Origin: Pantoea sp. CCBC3-3-1
GTDB taxonomy: Bacteria; Pseudomonadota; Gammaproteobacteria; Enterobacterales; Enterobacteriaceae
Length of the DNA stretch: 64,000 bases
Direction of reading: 5' to 3'
Assembly: GCF_007981265.1 (NCBI RefSeq)
Contig: NZ_CP034363.1
Span: 4,030,001 to 4,094,000, forward strand
Under the pieces are notes generated by a model. The model saw only the letters and a program-made list of their open reading frames with translations, was not told the origin of the DNA and ran no database searches. The stretch's first letter is position 1; every line of letters begins with the position of its first letter. Below, in pieces: positions 1 through 10,875 of the stretch. A program made the translations under genes and the position numbers.

Positions 1-6
1 TTTCGC

Positions 7-1086
7 TTAAAGCACGTCTACCGCATTCAGCTCTTTAAATGCCTGTTCCAGACGAGTAATCATTGAAGTCTGGGCAGAACGCAGCCATACACGCGGATCG
101 TAGTATTTTTTGTTTGGCTTATCAGCGCCTTCCGGGTTACCCAGCTGGGCCTGAAGGTAGCCTTCGTTCTTTTTGTAGTATTGCAGGATGCCGTCCCAGG
201 TCGCCCATTGGGTGTCGGTATCGATATTCATTTTAATCACGCCGTAGCCGATTGACTCTTCAATCTCAGCAGCGGAAGAACCAGAACCACCGTGGAAAAC
301 GAAATCCAGCGAGTTATGCGGCAGGTTATGTTTTTTGGTCACATATTCCTGAGAATCACGCAGGATGGTTGGGGTCAGCTTGACGTTGCCTGGCTTATAA
401 ACACCGTGTACGTTGCCGAAAGAGGCCGCAATGGTGAAGCGTGGGCTGATAGCGTTCAGCTTGGTGTAAGCATAATCAACATCTTCTGGCTGAGTGTACA
501 GTGCAGAAGCATCCATATGGCTGTTGTCTACGCCATCTTCTTCACCGCCGGTACAGCCCAGTTCGATTTCCAGCGTCATGTCGATTTTCGCCATGCGTGC
601 CAGATATTTGCTGCTGATTTCGATGTTTTCTTCCAGAGACTCTTCTGACAGATCGATCATGTGAGAAGAGAACAGTGGTTTACCTGTTTTGGCAAAGTGA
701 GCTTCACCGGCATCCAGCAGACCATCGATCCACGGCAGCAGTTTTTTCGCGCAGTGGTCAGTGTGCAGGATAACTGGCACACCGTAGTGCTCAGCCATCT
801 GATGAACGTGATGCGCACCAGAGATAGCGCCCAGAATTGCCGCAGCCTGTGGCTTATCGGATTTCAGGCCTTTGCCGGCAATAAATGCCGCACCGCCGTT
901 AGAGAACTGGATGATGACCGGCGCTTTTACTTTCGCAGCGGTTTCCAGAACGGCGTTGATTGAGTCAGTGCCCACGCAGTTAACGGCTGGCAGAGCGAAT
1001 TTGTTTTCTTTGGCGACTTGGAAGATCTTCTGTACGTCATCACCGGTGACAACGCCTGGTTTTACGAAATCAAAAATTTTAGACAT
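7..1086 (-). CDS. fbaA: Class II fructose-bisphosphate aldolase
   Basis: Zinc-dependent aldolase of glycolysis that reversibly cleaves fructose-1,6-bisphosphate to dihydroxyacetone phosphate and glyceraldehyde-3-phosphate in the cytosol. The 359-residue product has the expected family length. The metal/catalytic segment HTDHC is visible at residues 108-112 (Asp110, His111), with the later zinc-ligand region NVHGVYKPGNVKL and the FHGGSGS phosphate-binding loop. It is the last gene of the leftward epd-pgk-fbaA cluster, 94 bp after pgk. The stop codon lies only six bases from the window edge, so its terminator is not visible. Identification is secure from full-length resemblance to the enterobacterial enzyme. 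Confidence 0.98.
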   Translation of the reverse strand: MSKIFDFVKPGVVTGDDVQKIFQVAKENKFALPAVNCVGTDSINAVLETAAKVKAPVIIQFSNGGAAFIAGKGLKSDKPQAAAILGAISGAHHVHQMAEHYGVPVILHTDHCAKKLLPWIDGLLDAGEAHFAKTGKPLFSSHMIDLSEESLEENIEISSKYLARMAKIDMTLEIELGCTGGEEDGVDNSHMDASALYTQPEDVDYAYTKLNAISPRFTIAASFGNVHGVYKPGNVKLTPTILRDSQEYVTKKHNLPHNSLDFVFHGGSGSSAAEIEESIGYGVIKMNIDTDTQWATWDGILQYYKKNEGYLQAQLGNPEGADKPNKKYYDPRVWLRSAQTSMITRLEQAFKELNAVDVL

Positions 1087-1152
1087 GTCTTTTGTCCTGT
1101 TTCGTCGGTCGTAGTAAGAGATTCTGTACCTGATAGTCAGGTCAATCGTTCA

Positions 1153-1173
1153 GGCGGGAGCAAAACTCCCGCC
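1153..1173. other. pgk-fbaA intergenic hairpin
   Basis: Perfect 8-bp stem (GGCGGGAG / CTCCCGCC) with a 5-base loop between pgk and fbaA. On the transcribed minus strand no T-run follows. I therefore read it as an mRNA-stabilising or processing structure, or a weak attenuator, rather than a full terminator. Confidence 0.5.
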
Positions 1174-1180
1174 CCAGAGA

Positions 1181-2341
1181 TTACTGTTTTGCGCGCTCTT
1201 CCAGCATGGCTACTGCTGGCAGTTTTTTGCCTTCCACGAACTCCAGGAATGCACCGCCGCCGGTAGAAATGTAGGAAATTTTGTCTTCGATGCCGAAGAG
1301 GTCGATTGCTGCCAGCGTATCACCGCCGCCTGCGATAGAGAATGCGTCGCTGTCTGCAATGGCTTTCGCGACGATTTCAGTGCCCTTACGGAAGTTAGGG
1401 AACTCAAACACGCCCACCGGGCCATTCCACAGGATGGTTTTGGCTTCTTTCAGCAGCTTAGCCATGGCTTCAGCAGTTTCGTCGCCAAAGTCCATGATCT
1501 CTTCGTTGTCTTGCACTTCGCTGACTTTTTTGACGGTAGAAGGCGCAGTTTCGGAGAACTCGGTGCCGACGCGGGAATCCGTTGGAACCGGAATTTTGAA
1601 CTCATCACGCAGTTTTTTGGCTGCATCAACGAAATCAGGTTCGTACAGTGACTTGCCTACGTTGTTGTCGATAGCCACGAAGGTGTTAGCGATACCGCCG
1701 CCAACGATGACCGTATCTGCAATTTTAACCAGTGAATTCAGTACGTCGAACTTGGTAGATACTTTAGAACCGCCGACGACGGCAACCATTGGGCGCTCAG
1801 GGCTTTTCAGGGCTTTACCCAGCGCTTCCAGCTCGTCTGCCAGCAGCGGGCCAGCACAGGCGACAGAGGCAAATTTACCAACGCCGTGAGTAGAGGCCTG
1901 CGCGCGGTGCGCCGTACCAAAGGCATCCATGACATAGATGTCGCACAGCGCAGCATATTTTTTAGCGAGCGTTTCGTCGTCTTTCTTTTCGCCTTTGTTA
2001 AAGCGCACGTTTTCCAGAACGACCAGCTCACCGTCTGCAATTTCAACGCCGTCCAGATAATCTTTCGCCAGGCGAACTGGAGATGAAAGTTTATCTTTCA
2101 GATAGTTAACCACCGGAAGCAGTGAGAATTCTTCATTATATTCACCTTCGGTCGGACGACCAAGGTGAGAGGTTACCATCACTTTTGCGCCCTGCTTCAG
2201 GGCCGCTTCGATAGTCGGCAGTGAAGCACGGATACGTGCATCTGAAGTCACTTTCCCTTCTTTCACTGGCACATTCAAATCGGAACGAATCAGTACGCGT
2301 TTCCCGGCAAGATCCAAATCGGTCATTTTAATTACTGACAT
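1181..2341 (-). CDS. pgk: Phosphoglycerate kinase
   Basis: Cytosolic glycolytic kinase transferring the acyl phosphate of 1,3-bisphosphoglycerate to ADP. The 386-residue length matches bacterial Pgk. Visible features are the N-terminal substrate segment [13 protein letters not shown], the HLGRP motif near residue 60, the GGSKVSTK nucleotide-domain motif and the C-terminal GGGDTLAAI and [10 protein letters not shown] loops. It follows epd by 22 bp and precedes fbaA, the classic gapB/epd-pgk-fbaA arrangement, so co-transcription from upstream of epd is expected. An ATG start with a nearby purine-rich AGAGGA fits the canonical N-terminus. Confidence 0.98.
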   Translation of the reverse strand: MSVIKMTDLDLAGKRVLIRSDLNVPVKEGKVTSDARIRASLPTIEAALKQGAKVMVTSHLGRPTEGEYNEEFSLLPVVNYLKDKLSSPVRLAKDYLDGVEIADGELVVLENVRFNKGEKKDDETLAKKYAALCDIYVMDAFGTAHRAQASTHGVGKFASVACAGPLLADELEALGKALKSPERPMVAVVGGSKVSTKFDVLNSLVKIADTVIVGGGIANTFVAIDNNVGKSLYEPDFVDAAKKLRDEFKIPVPTDSRVGTEFSETAPSTVKKVSEVQDNEEIMDFGDETAEAMAKLLKEAKTILWNGPVGVFEFPNFRKGTEIVAKAIADSDAFSIAGGGDTLAAIDLFGIEDKISYISTGGGAFLEFVEGKKLPAVAMLEERAKQ

Positions 2342-2363
2342 GGTGAGTCCTCTCGTTGATTCT

Positions 2364-3410
2364 CTAAATTTTAAAGGCGCAATCCGCGCCCTGGCTGAAA
2401 CCGCTTGCGGCCATGGCTAACGTCGTGTCAATCATTCGGTTAGCAAAGCCCCACTCGTTGTCGCACCAGACCAGCGTCTTGATCAGGTGCTGACCGCTGA
2501 CCCGCGTTTGGGTGCCGTCCACAATGGCACTGTGCGGATCGTGGTTAAAATCTATGGAGACTAACGGTAATTCCGTATAGTCAACTATACCACTAAATGT
2601 TTCTTCCGAGGCATTTTGCAGCAGCGCGTTGACCTCGCAGGCCCGTACCGCAGCCCGTACGCTGACGCTTAAATCAATTGCCGTCACGTTAATCGTAGGC
2701 ACGCGCACGGCGATGGCTTCAAAGCGATCGTTAAATTTCGGAAAAATACGCGTAATGCCTGCGGCAAGGCGCGTATCCACCGGAATGATCGACTGGCTGG
2801 CCGCACGAGTACGCCGTAAATCGGTGTGGTAGGCATCAATAACCTGCTGGTCGTGCATGGCAGAGTGGATAGTGGTTACCGTGCCTGACTCGATGCCGAA
2901 GGCGTCATCCAGCAGTTTGATAATCGGAATAATACAGTTAGTGGTACAGGAGGCGTTGGAGACGATCAGGTCGTGGGGCTTGAGTTCTTTTTCGTTCACG
3001 CCAAAGACCACGGTGGCGTCAAGGTCGTTTCCACCGGGATGGGAAAACAGCACTTTTTTAGCGCCGGCGGCAAGATGAGCTTCGCCATCAGCCCGGCTGC
3101 CAAACACGCCGGTGCAATCAAGAACGATATCAACATTAAGCTCGCGCCAGGGAAGATCGGCGATTTCCGCACGATGCAAAATACGAATGGTATCTTCGCC
3201 CACCCACAGCAGATCTCGCTCCTGACGAACGTCCCAGGCAAACCGCCCGTGGCTGGTATCGTATTTTAACAGGTGCGCCATGCCTGCCGCTTCCGCCAGT
3301 TCATTAATGGCCACAATGGTAATTTCAGCGCGGCGTCCGGTTTCATAAAGCGCACGCAGTACGTTACGCCCAATGCGACCAAATCCGTTTATGGCAATGC
3401 GAACCGTCAT
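2364..3410 (-). CDS. epd: D-erythrose-4-phosphate dehydrogenase
   Basis: NAD-dependent dehydrogenase oxidising erythrose-4-phosphate to 4-phosphoerythronate, the first step of the DXP-dependent pyridoxal phosphate route. The 348-residue protein has the GAPDH fold: Rossmann motif [10 protein letters not shown] at residues 7-16 and the catalytic cysteine in SNASCTTNC. It is told from GapA by its position upstream of pgk-fbaA and by the family-typical N-terminus [21 protein letters not shown]. It is the first gene of the leftward operon. The long upstream gap holds a candidate CRP site. Confidence 0.96.
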   Translation of the reverse strand: MTVRIAINGFGRIGRNVLRALYETGRRAEITIVAINELAEAAGMAHLLKYDTSHGRFAWDVRQERDLLWVGEDTIRILHRAEIADLPWRELNVDIVLDCTGVFGSRADGEAHLAAGAKKVLFSHPGGNDLDATVVFGVNEKELKPHDLIVSNASCTTNCIIPIIKLLDDAFGIESGTVTTIHSAMHDQQVIDAYHTDLRRTRAASQSIIPVDTRLAAGITRIFPKFNDRFEAIAVRVPTINVTAIDLSVSVRAAVRACEVNALLQNASEETFSGIVDYTELPLVSIDFNHDPHSAIVDGTQTRVSGQHLIKTLVWCDNEWGFANRMIDTTLAMAASGFSQGADCAFKI

Positions 3411-3610
3411 ATCACTCCTGCAGCAAAATTCAGTGCAAAACTGGAACGTTAGCCTGAGGCAGACGTTTACATTTGTACAGGGAATTTTTGCGCCTTCAAT
3501 CCTGCATTCGATTCCAATCCCGTCAGTCGATACGCGGACTGAAACGGTTCAGCTACAATAAAGACAATACGGAATAATTGGAATGAGTTAGATCAATCCC
3601 AGGTTAAAAA

Positions 3611-3626
3611 TCTGACCCGGATCACA
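3611..3626. promoter_or_regulatory. Candidate CRP site upstream of epd
   Basis: TCTGA-N6-TCACA matches the CRP consensus TGTGA-N6-TCACA with a perfect right half and one mismatch in the left. It lies about 200 bp upstream of the epd start. In E. coli the epd-pgk-fbaA operon is known to be under CRP and Cra control, so the placement is sensible; occupancy is inferred. Confidence 0.4.
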
Positions 3627-3882
3627 TTCGGGGAAAGAGTGGTCAAAAAACATCCCATTAATATCGCATTGCAGAGTCAGGCAGGCTGGTGCGATCGCGC
3701 ATTCCGATCAGCACAAACTTAGCATACGCCAGGGCGAAACTGCTCTCTCGCCGCTTAAATGAGATTTTTCCCAGTCATTTTATGTTAATAGCGAAATTCA
3801 TACGTAACGAACAGAAATAACCGCAACGCGAAAAGGAACCTGTTGCAGCCGTGAGGTGGCAGTGAATGCTAAGGGTTTTAGG

Positions 3883-3912
3883 CAGGCTCGCCTGCCTGAG
3901 CAGGCGAGCCTG
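3883..3912. terminator. Hairpin downstream of tktA
   Basis: Perfect 12-bp inverted repeat CAGGCTCGCCTG / CAGGCGAGCCTG with a 6-base loop, starting a few bases after the tktA stop. It is very stable but lacks a clear T-tract on the tktA strand, so it may terminate weakly or mainly protect the 3' end. Confidence 0.6.
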
Positions 3913-3917
3913 ACGTC

Positions 3918-5909
3918 TTACAGCAGCGCTTTCGCTTTAGCGACAACGTTATCCACGGTGAAGCCAAAGATTTCAAACAGCTTCTCGGCTGGTGCTGACT
4001 CACCGAAGGTGGTCATGCCAACGATAGCGCCGTTCAGGCCGGTGTATTTGAACCAGTAATCAGCAATACCCGCTTCGATAGCAACGCGCGCGCTAACCGC
4101 TTTCGGCAGCACGGCTTCACGGTAAGCAGCATCCTGCTTGTCAAACGCATCGGTAGACGGCATAGAAACCACGCGAGCCTTACGGCCTTCCGCAGTCAGA
4201 CGATCGTACGCGGCAACCGCCAGCTCAACTTCAGAACCGGTAGCAATCAGGATGACTTCTGGCTGACCTGCGCAATCTTTCAGCACATAAGCACCGCGCG
4301 CAACGTTAGCCAGCTGCTCAGCATCACGATCCTGCTGCGCCAGATTCTGACGGGAGAAGATCAGCGCGGTTGGGCCGTCGTGACGTTCGATAGCATATTT
4401 CCAGGCTACGGCTGATTCCACCTGGTCACACGGACGCCATACGCTCATGTTTGGCGTCACGCGCAGGCTGGCAAGCTGTTCTACCGGCTGGTGAGTTGGA
4501 CCATCTTCGCCCAGACCAATGGAGTCATGGGTATAGACCATAACCTGGCGGATTTTCATCAGCGCGGCCATACGGGCAGCATTTCGAGCGTATTCCACAA
4601 ACATCAGGAACGTTGCGGTATAAGGCAGGAAACCGCCGTGCAGCGTAATGCCGTTCGCGATCGCCGTCATACCGAACTCGCGTACGCCATAATGAATATA
4701 GTTGCCTGCGGCATCTTCATTGATTGGCTTAGAGCCGGACCACATGGTCAGGTTGCTTGGCGCGAGGTCAGCGGAACCGCCCAGATATTCTGGCAGCAGC
4801 TTGCCGAAGGCTTCCAGCGCGTTCTGAGAAGCTTTACGGCTGGCAATTTTAGCTGGGTTCGCCTGCAGCTGTTCGATGAACTTCTGCGACTCATTCTGCC
4901 AGTTTTCCGGCAGTTCGTTTTTAACACGACGCTGGAATTCGAGGGCCAGCTCAGGATGCGCTTTCGCGTAGGCGGCGAACTTTTCATTCCACGCAGCTTC
5001 TTTCGCCTGACCGGCCTCTTTCGCGTCCCACTGAGCGTAAATGTCCTGTGGGATTTCGAATGGCGCATGGCTCCAGCCCAGTTGCTTACGGGTCAGTGCG
5101 ATCTCTTCATCACCCAGCGGTGCGCCGTGTGAATCGTGCGTGCCGGCTTTGTTTGGTGAGCCAAAGCCAATCACGGTTTTGCACATCAGCAGAGAAGGCT
5201 TATCGCTGACCGCTTTGGCTTCTTCAACGGCTTTACGGATAGCTTCCGCGTCGTGACCGTCCACGCCACGAACAACGTGCCAGCCATAAGCTTCGAAACG
5301 CGCCGCGGTATCATCGGTGAACCAGCCGTCGATATGGCCGTCGATAGAGATGCCGTTATCGTCATAGAAAGCAACCAGCTTGCCCAGTTTCAGCGTGCCC
5401 GCCAGCGAGCAAACTTCATGAGAGATGCCTTCCATCATGCAGCCGTCGCCCATAAACACATAGGTGTTGTGGTCAACAACGTCGTGGCCCGGACGGTTGA
5501 ACTGCGCGGCCAGCGTACGCTCGGCAATCGCCATACCGACAGCGTTAGCAATACCCTGTCCCAGCGGACCCGTGGTGGTTTCAACGCCTGCGGTGTAACC
5601 GAACTCCGGGTGGCCTGGCGTTTTGGAGTGCAGCTGACGGAAGTTAGCCAGTTCAGCAATCGGCAGATCGTAGCCGCTGAGGTGCAGCAGGCTATAAATC
5701 AGCATCGAACCGTGGCCGTTTGACAGCACGAAACGGTCGCGATCGGCCCACAGAGGATTCGTCGGGTTGTGATTCAGGAAGTCACGCCACAGAACCTCAG
5801 CAATATCCGCCATACCCATAGGCGCGCCCGGGTGGCCAGATTTGGCTTTCTGTACAGCATCCATACTTAGTGCGCGAATGGCGTTCGCAAGCTCTTTACG
5901 AGAAGACAT
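3918..5909 (-). CDS. tktA: Transketolase
   Basis: Thiamine diphosphate enzyme of the non-oxidative pentose phosphate pathway that moves two-carbon ketol units between sugar phosphates. The 663-residue length is standard. The TPP/Mg motif begins at GDGCMMEG and ends at [11 protein letters not shown]. The active-site histidines in HPEFGY and GTHDSHG are visible, as is the pyrimidine-domain segment [16 protein letters not shown]. The gene stands alone between epd and divergent loiP, as in E. coli apart from genes missing here. Its supply of erythrose-4-phosphate links it to the adjacent epd. Confidence 0.98.
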   Translation of the reverse strand: MSSRKELANAIRALSMDAVQKAKSGHPGAPMGMADIAEVLWRDFLNHNPTNPLWADRDRFVLSNGHGSMLIYSLLHLSGYDLPIAELANFRQLHSKTPGHPEFGYTAGVETTTGPLGQGIANAVGMAIAERTLAAQFNRPGHDVVDHNTYVFMGDGCMMEGISHEVCSLAGTLKLGKLVAFYDDNGISIDGHIDGWFTDDTAARFEAYGWHVVRGVDGHDAEAIRKAVEEAKAVSDKPSLLMCKTVIGFGSPNKAGTHDSHGAPLGDEEIALTRKQLGWSHAPFEIPQDIYAQWDAKEAGQAKEAAWNEKFAAYAKAHPELALEFQRRVKNELPENWQNESQKFIEQLQANPAKIASRKASQNALEAFGKLLPEYLGGSADLAPSNLTMWSGSKPINEDAAGNYIHYGVREFGMTAIANGITLHGGFLPYTATFLMFVEYARNAARMAALMKIRQVMVYTHDSIGLGEDGPTHQPVEQLASLRVTPNMSVWRPCDQVESAVAWKYAIERHDGPTALIFSRQNLAQQDRDAEQLANVARGAYVLKDCAGQPEVILIATGSEVELAVAAYDRLTAEGRKARVVSMPSTDAFDKQDAAYREAVLPKAVSARVAIEAGIADYWFKYTGLNGAIVGMTTFGESAPAEKLFEIFGFTVDNVVAKAKALL

Positions 5910-6000
5910 GTTCTACTCCAGATCGGATTAAACGCTTCGCCGTCCTTAACCTATTTTAATCAATGAGTTATCAGGCAAAGTGGTAAAAGTCGACCCTCAA

Positions 6001-6028
6001 TGTACATGAAAGGGGGGTAACATGTACA
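6001..6028. repeat. Short inverted repeat in the tktA-loiP gap
   Basis: Perfect 7-bp arms TGTACAT and ATGTACA are separated by a 14-base segment containing six consecutive G. It lies in the 288-bp divergent gap between tktA and loiP and could be an operator or a transcript hairpin. No known regulator consensus was assigned. Confidence 0.45.
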
Positions 6029-6197
6029 TGGCGAAAAGTGCAAAAAAACCGGTCCAAACTTGCGTTTTTTGCCCGCCGCAACTAGGCATTTGTACGCTGT
6101 ACGGTTATAACGTTTACTTCTTAGTCACACTTTTTCCCTGCTATTTAGCGGCAGGTGATTGTTTTTTATTACCTTGTTATGGAATGGATGAAAATAT

Positions 6198-6950
6198 ATG
6201 AAACTCCCTGCTTCAGTACTGGCTCTGACCATTGCCACCGCACTTTCTGGTTGTCAGAATTTTGACAGCAATGCCCTGCTCCAGTCGGGTGCCCAGGCTT
6301 ATCAGGCTGCCTCACTCAGCGATGCGCAGGTAAAAGAACTCAGTGTGAAATCCTGCGAGCAAATGGATAGCGAGGCACAAATTGCCCCTGCCGACAGCGT
6401 TTATACCCAGCGTCTGAATAAAATTGCCGCCGCGCTTGGCGATAATATTAACGGCACGCCGGCAAACTATAAGGTCTACGTCACGAAGGATGTTAATGCC
6501 TGGGCGATGGCGAACGGCTGTATCCGTGTCTACAGCGGTTTAATGGATATGATGACCGACAACGAAGTGGAAGGCGTACTGGGCCATGAAATGGGTCACG
6601 TTGCGCTGGGGCACACGCGTCGGGCGATGCAGGTGGCTTACGGCACGACGGCAGCACGCTCTGCTGCGGCCTCCGTTGGCGGTATTGCTGCTACGCTGTC
6701 AGCCTCGCAGCTGGGCGACCTGGGCGAGAAACTGGTGAATGCACAGTTCTCACAAAAACAGGAATCGCAGGCGGATGATTACTCATTTGATCTGTTGAAG
6801 AAGCGCGGCATCAACCCAGAAGGGCTGGAAACCAGTTTTGAAAAACTGGCGAAACTGGAAGGCAGCAACAGCAGTACAATGTTTGACTCCCATCCTTCCT
6901 CTGCTTCCCGTGCACAGCATATTAAGGAGCGCATTGCGGCAGGAAAATAA
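6198..6950 (+). CDS. loiP: Outer-membrane lipoprotein metalloprotease LoiP
   Basis: M48-family zinc endopeptidase (E. coli YggG/LoiP) anchored to the outer membrane and linked to cleavage of envelope proteins under low-osmolarity stress. The 250-residue product begins with a lipoprotein signal ending in LSGC, with lipidated Cys at residue 19, and carries the zinc motif HEMGH in EGVLGHEMGHVALGH. The downstream ESQADDYS supplies the third metal ligand (Glu) typical of M48 proteases. It is transcribed alone, divergent from tktA, and ends at a strong hairpin at 6955-6979. Confidence 0.93.
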   Translation: MKLPASVLALTIATALSGCQNFDSNALLQSGAQAYQAASLSDAQVKELSVKSCEQMDSEAQIAPADSVYTQRLNKIAAALGDNINGTPANYKVYVTKDVNAWAMANGCIRVYSGLMDMMTDNEVEGVLGHEMGHVALGHTRRAMQVAYGTTAARSAAASVGGIAATLSASQLGDLGEKLVNAQFSQKQESQADDYSFDLLKKRGINPEGLETSFEKLAKLEGSNSSTMFDSHPSSASRAQHIKERIAAGK

Positions 6951-6954
6951 TGAT

Positions 6955-6979
6955 AAAGGCCAGCCACGCGCTGGCCTTT
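6955..6979 (+). terminator. loiP terminator
   Basis: Ten-base perfect stem AAAGGCCAGC / GCTGGCCTTT with a 5-base loop, starting five bases after the loiP stop codon. The flanking A and T runs make it usable in both directions, so it may also serve the convergent speB. Confidence 0.85.
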
Positions 6980-7028
6980 GATTGTTGACCTGATAGTGCC
7001 CTGAGAAACGCAAGCGGGCCCTGGGGCT

Positions 7029-7952
7029 TTATTCGCCTTTGTTCACTGCCTGCACATGCAGCATATCCAGCGCCAGCGTCGCCGCCGCCAGAGAGGTCAA
7101 ATCAGACTGATCGTAACCCGGCGCGACCTCTACCAGATCCATTCCCACAATATTTAACCCTTGCAGACCGCGTACCAGCTTGGTTGCTTTGTCGGTCGTT
7201 AATCCACCGATCACTGGCGTGCCCGTACCTGGCGCATGCGCCGGATCCAGACAGTCGATATCAAAAGTCAGGTACACCGGCATATCGCCAACGATCTGTT
7301 TCACCTGGGCAATGATGTCATCAACGCTGCGATCGTTGATCTGCGCTGCGTCGAGCACGTTAAAGCCCAGAGAATCATCGAACTCGGTACGAATACCAAT
7401 CTGCACGGAATGAGCAGGATCGATCAGGCCTTCCTGCGGCGCCGTGTAGAACATCGTGCCGTGGTCAAACGTCGGGCCGTTGGAATAGGTGTCGGTATGG
7501 GCATCAAAATGCACCAGCGCCATTTTCCCGAAATGCTTCGCGTGGGCGCGCAGCAGCGGCAGCGTTACATAGTGGTCGCCGCCGAAGGTCAGCATACGCT
7601 TACCATTAGCCAGCAGCTTTTCAGCGTGCGCCTGCAATTTATCCGACAGATCCTGTGAATCGCCAAACGCGTAAACCAGATCGCCGCAATCAATCACTTT
7701 CAGGCGCTGACGCAGATCGAATTTCCACGGCCAGCGGCAGCCTTCCCAGGCCAGGTTGGTAGAAATTTGACGGATGGCGCCCGGGCCAAGGCGGCTGCCA
7801 GGGCGGCCCGACGTCGCCGCATCAAAAGGCACACCGGTAATGACCCATTCTGCGTCGCTGTCGTAAGGCTGAAAGTTAACCGGGAAACGCATAAAACCAA
7901 ACGCGTTTGAAACCAGGGAGTTGTCGTATTGATTGCCGAGAGTGTTATTCAT
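7029..7952 (-). CDS. speB: Agmatinase
   Basis: Manganese ureohydrolase converting agmatine to putrescine and urea, the second step of the arginine decarboxylase route. The 307-residue chain shows all metal-ligand motifs of the arginase family: [14 protein letters not shown] and [18 protein letters not shown]. The start is the ATG at 7952 (MNNTLG), preceded by AGAGG. A TTG codon two residues upstream is less likely. It lies 160 bp downstream of speA in the same direction, so the two enzymes form the agmatine pathway pair, with a terminator between them. Confidence 0.97.
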   Translation of the reverse strand: MNNTLGNQYDNSLVSNAFGFMRFPVNFQPYDSDAEWVITGVPFDAATSGRPGSRLGPGAIRQISTNLAWEGCRWPWKFDLRQRLKVIDCGDLVYAFGDSQDLSDKLQAHAEKLLANGKRMLTFGGDHYVTLPLLRAHAKHFGKMALVHFDAHTDTYSNGPTFDHGTMFYTAPQEGLIDPAHSVQIGIRTEFDDSLGFNVLDAAQINDRSVDDIIAQVKQIVGDMPVYLTFDIDCLDPAHAPGTGTPVIGGLTTDKATKLVRGLQGLNIVGMDLVEVAPGYDQSDLTSLAAATLALDMLHVQAVNKGE

Positions 7953-8000
7953 TGCCAATCCTCTTTTGCTGTTGCCAGTAGGCGCGTAAAAGTAAAGATG

Positions 8001-8044
8001 AAAAAAATCCCCGCCGCGTCGTTAAGCCCGACGAGGAAGGGATT
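8001..8044 (-). terminator. speA terminator (speA-speB gap)
   Basis: On the minus strand an imperfect GC-rich hairpin centred on CGTCGGGCTTAACGACG, closed by AATCCC/GGGATT, is followed by a run of seven T. It lies about 70 bp after the speA stop. speB may therefore be expressed partly from its own promoter. Confidence 0.75.
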
Positions 8045-8112
8045 GATAACCGTATTGCCTGAGCCGGGCAGCGTGCCGGCCCACAATCAGCGCGTTTCGC
8101 TAATCAGCTGGC

Positions 8113-10089
8113 CTACTCATCTTCCAGATAAGTGTAGCCGTACAGACCCGCTTCAAACTCTTCGATAAACTGCGCACGGAGATCGTCATCCAGATCGCTC
8201 TCTTTGATCTGTTTACGGAAGTGCGTTAACAGCTCCTGCGGATCCAGCTGAACGTATTCAAGCATATCCGCGACGGTGTCGCCTTCATCAGACAGCTGAA
8301 CATCCACGCGACCGTCTGCATAAGCAAAGACGTCCACCGCTTCGGTATCGCCGAACAGGTTATGCATGTTGCCCAGAATTTCCTGATAGGCACCGACCAT
8401 GAAGAAGCCCAGCATCGGTGGATTATCCACATCGTACTGCGGCATCGGCATGGTAGTTGCAATACCGTCACCGTCAACGTAATGGTCGATCGTGCCGTCG
8501 GAGTCACAGGTAATGTCCAGCAATACCGCGCGGCGTTCCGGAGACTTATTCAGGCCTTCAAGCGGCAGCACCGGGAACAGCTGATCGATACCCCACGCGT
8601 CCGGCATTGACTGGAACAGCGAGAAGTTAACGTAAATCTTATCCGCCATCCGTTCCTGAAGCTCATCAATAATGGGACGGTGAGCACGGTTGCTCGGATC
8701 CAGGTGCTGCTGAATGTAGTTACAAATACTCAGATACAGCTGCTCTGCCCAGGCACGCTGCTTGAGGTCGTAAGTGCCTTGCGAATAGCCGGTGTGAATA
8801 TCGTGCAGATCCATCTGGCTGTCGTGCAGCCATTCACGCAGTGAGCGACGATTGTTCGGCTCATGCATTTCCTGCCAGGTATCCCACATGCTGATGATAG
8901 GGCGTGGAGCCTCACCAGCAGGCGCCTGCGGAGTACTGAATTCGTTGCGTTCAACACCAATGATGTTCGATACCAGTACCGTGTGGTGTGCAGTAACCGC
9001 ACGACCGGACTCGGTGATCACCGTCGGATGTGGCAGGTCATGTTCATCGCATGCCGCGCCAATTGCCCAAATAACATTGTTGGCATATTCGTTCAGGCCG
9101 TAGTTTACCGAGCAGTCGGACTGTGAACGGGTTCCTTCATAGTCCACGCCCAGACCGCCGCCGACGTCAAAGCACTGAATGTTGACGCCAAGCTTCGCCA
9201 GTTCGACGTAGAAACGGGCTGATTCGCGCACGCCGGTAGCGATATCGCGGATATTTGCCATCTGCGAGCCGAGATGGAAATGCAGAAGTTGCAGGCTTTC
9301 CATCCGCCCTGCTTCACGCATGATATCCACCAGCTTCAGCACCTGAGTCGCAGACAGGCCAAATTTAGACTTCTCGCCGCCGCTGGACTGCCATTTACCG
9401 GAGCCTTGCGACGCCAGACGGGCGCGGATACCGAGGCGCGGAATAACATTCAGGCGCTCAGCCTCTTCCAGCACCATCTTCACTTCGGTCATTTTTTCCA
9501 GCACCAGATAGACCTTGTGGCCCATCTTTTCGCCGATCAGCGCCAGACGAATATATTCGCGGTCTTTATAACCGTTACAAACAATCACCGAGCGGGTCAT
9601 ACCTGCGTGCGCCAGAACGGCCATCAGCTCTGCTTTTGAACCGGCTTCCAGGCCCAGTGGTTCGCCAGAGCTGATCAGCGATTCGATAACACGCTTGTGC
9701 TGGTTAACCTTAATGGGATACACCAGAAAGTAATCGCCACGGTAGCCGTAGCCTTCACGCGCACGTTTAAAAGCGGCGTTGATCGAGCGCAGGCGGTGTT
9801 GCAGGATCTGTGGGAAGCAAAACAGCGCTGGCAGGCGCTGGCCATCGGCTTCGCGCTCTTTCACCAGTTTTGCCAGATCGACCCGAGCTTCAGGCACGTC
9901 CGGATCGGGACAAACGCTGATATGCCCCAGCTCATTGACGTCATAATAATTATTGCCCCACCAGGCAATGTTATAGGTGCGCAGCATTTTGCTGGCATCT
10001 TGATCGCTCATGGCCACCTCCTGCATTGAACGGAGTCCACCCTGTTCGCCTGCTGACGAACCCTTGATCATCTTGTTGTCGTCAGACAT
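8113..10089 (-). CDS. speA: Biosynthetic arginine decarboxylase
   Basis: PLP- and Mg-dependent decarboxylase producing agmatine from arginine for putrescine synthesis. The 658-residue length equals E. coli SpeA. The PLP lysine lies in the VYPIKVNQH segment and the glycine-rich phosphate loop in [15 protein letters not shown]. The C-terminal [19 protein letters not shown] carries the catalytic Cys/Asp of fold-III decarboxylases. The start is the ATG at 10089 (MSDDNK), preceded by TTGAGG, rather than the ATG four codons upstream. It forms the polyamine cluster with speB. Confidence 0.97.
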   Translation of the reverse strand: MSDDNKMIKGSSAGEQGGLRSMQEVAMSDQDASKMLRTYNIAWWGNNYYDVNELGHISVCPDPDVPEARVDLAKLVKEREADGQRLPALFCFPQILQHRLRSINAAFKRAREGYGYRGDYFLVYPIKVNQHKRVIESLISSGEPLGLEAGSKAELMAVLAHAGMTRSVIVCNGYKDREYIRLALIGEKMGHKVYLVLEKMTEVKMVLEEAERLNVIPRLGIRARLASQGSGKWQSSGGEKSKFGLSATQVLKLVDIMREAGRMESLQLLHFHLGSQMANIRDIATGVRESARFYVELAKLGVNIQCFDVGGGLGVDYEGTRSQSDCSVNYGLNEYANNVIWAIGAACDEHDLPHPTVITESGRAVTAHHTVLVSNIIGVERNEFSTPQAPAGEAPRPIISMWDTWQEMHEPNNRRSLREWLHDSQMDLHDIHTGYSQGTYDLKQRAWAEQLYLSICNYIQQHLDPSNRAHRPIIDELQERMADKIYVNFSLFQSMPDAWGIDQLFPVLPLEGLNKSPERRAVLLDITCDSDGTIDHYVDGDGIATTMPMPQYDVDNPPMLGFFMVGAYQEILGNMHNLFGDTEAVDVFAYADGRVDVQLSDEGDTVADMLEYVQLDPQELLTHFRKQIKESDLDDDLRAQFIEEFEAGLYGYTYLEDE

Positions 10090-10875
10090 CGCGAGCCTCA
10101 AATTGCAATGATGCGGAATAGTTAGCTACTATCGCAGGGAAATCCCGCGACAACAACCCAAACAATGGCGTTAAAATCAGCATAAAACGCTGAATCGCCG
10201 CCTCAGGCGATAGCATAAGTATAACATTAAACACGTAGCGGACTCCCGGTAGCGGGTCAGACCAATAGCGAATCCCTTTCAGAGAGGGACCTGAAAACGA
10301 CGTTAACAGAGATTAATCGGCACTTGTCTCAAATTGATGACCGAGGGGACATCGACAAGGCGCCCGAACAGAAGAGCTAAAAGAAGAGGAATTGAGCACG
10401 CCTGGCTGGCGTAATTGACCGGCTAAACCCGTGTTCATTACTTTGATCACCGCCACTTAACACAAGTGGAAACGCCCTGAAAAGCCAGCGCGAAAAGTTC
10501 GTTGCTGACGTGCCTGCCGCTAAACCCAGCTGATGTCGGTGAAAAGCAGCGGCGTTTTATACAGCCATAGCGACAGTAATGCAAAACTAAAATTTAGGGG
10601 ATGGGAGCGGTGTCAGGATAATTTGACACTTTCTCGCTACAGAGAAGAGCCGTTTCGCTAAAAAGTGCTGGCAATCCGCTTAACGAGTAACCTAAAATAG
10701 CCATCCAGATGTGAATCCATCTATACTGGTTAACTTCTAAGCGTCTTAAAGCCATAGTCTGCTCATGGTTTTGCCTGAGGGGGGCGCAAAGAACCACATC
10801 CAGTGAACAGTCTGGAGTCCAGTTTTTTCGCGCTATGCAGTTGATTTCAACCCGTTTCAGTAAGGTAACGAATAA
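10090..10875. other. speA-metK divergent intergenic region
   Basis: Almost 790 bp without a supportable gene. E. coli has the short gene yqgB near here, but I found no recognisable counterpart. The region must carry the leftward speA promoter with its long leader and the rightward metK promoter. A possible MetJ operator array is marked at 10707-10754. Confidence 0.6.
10707..10754. promoter_or_regulatory. Possible MetJ operator array upstream of metK
   Basis: Contiguous 8-mers in one register (AGATGTGA, ATCCATCT, ATACTGGT, TAACTTCT, AAGCGTCT, TAAAGCCA) resemble the MetJ met-box AGACGTCT. AAGCGTCT is best at 6 of 8; others match 5 or fewer. MetJ is known to repress metK through tandem met boxes, and this block sits about 120-170 bp upstream of the start. 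The call is tentative because single boxes are weak. Confidence 0.35.

Larger units (their letters stand above)
3411..3917. other. epd upstream region / tktA downstream region
   Basis: About 500 bp without a supportable gene. It should hold the promoter region of the leftward epd operon; I mark one CRP-like site at 3611-3626 and a hairpin at 3883-3912. No additional conserved small gene was recognised. Confidence 0.6.
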
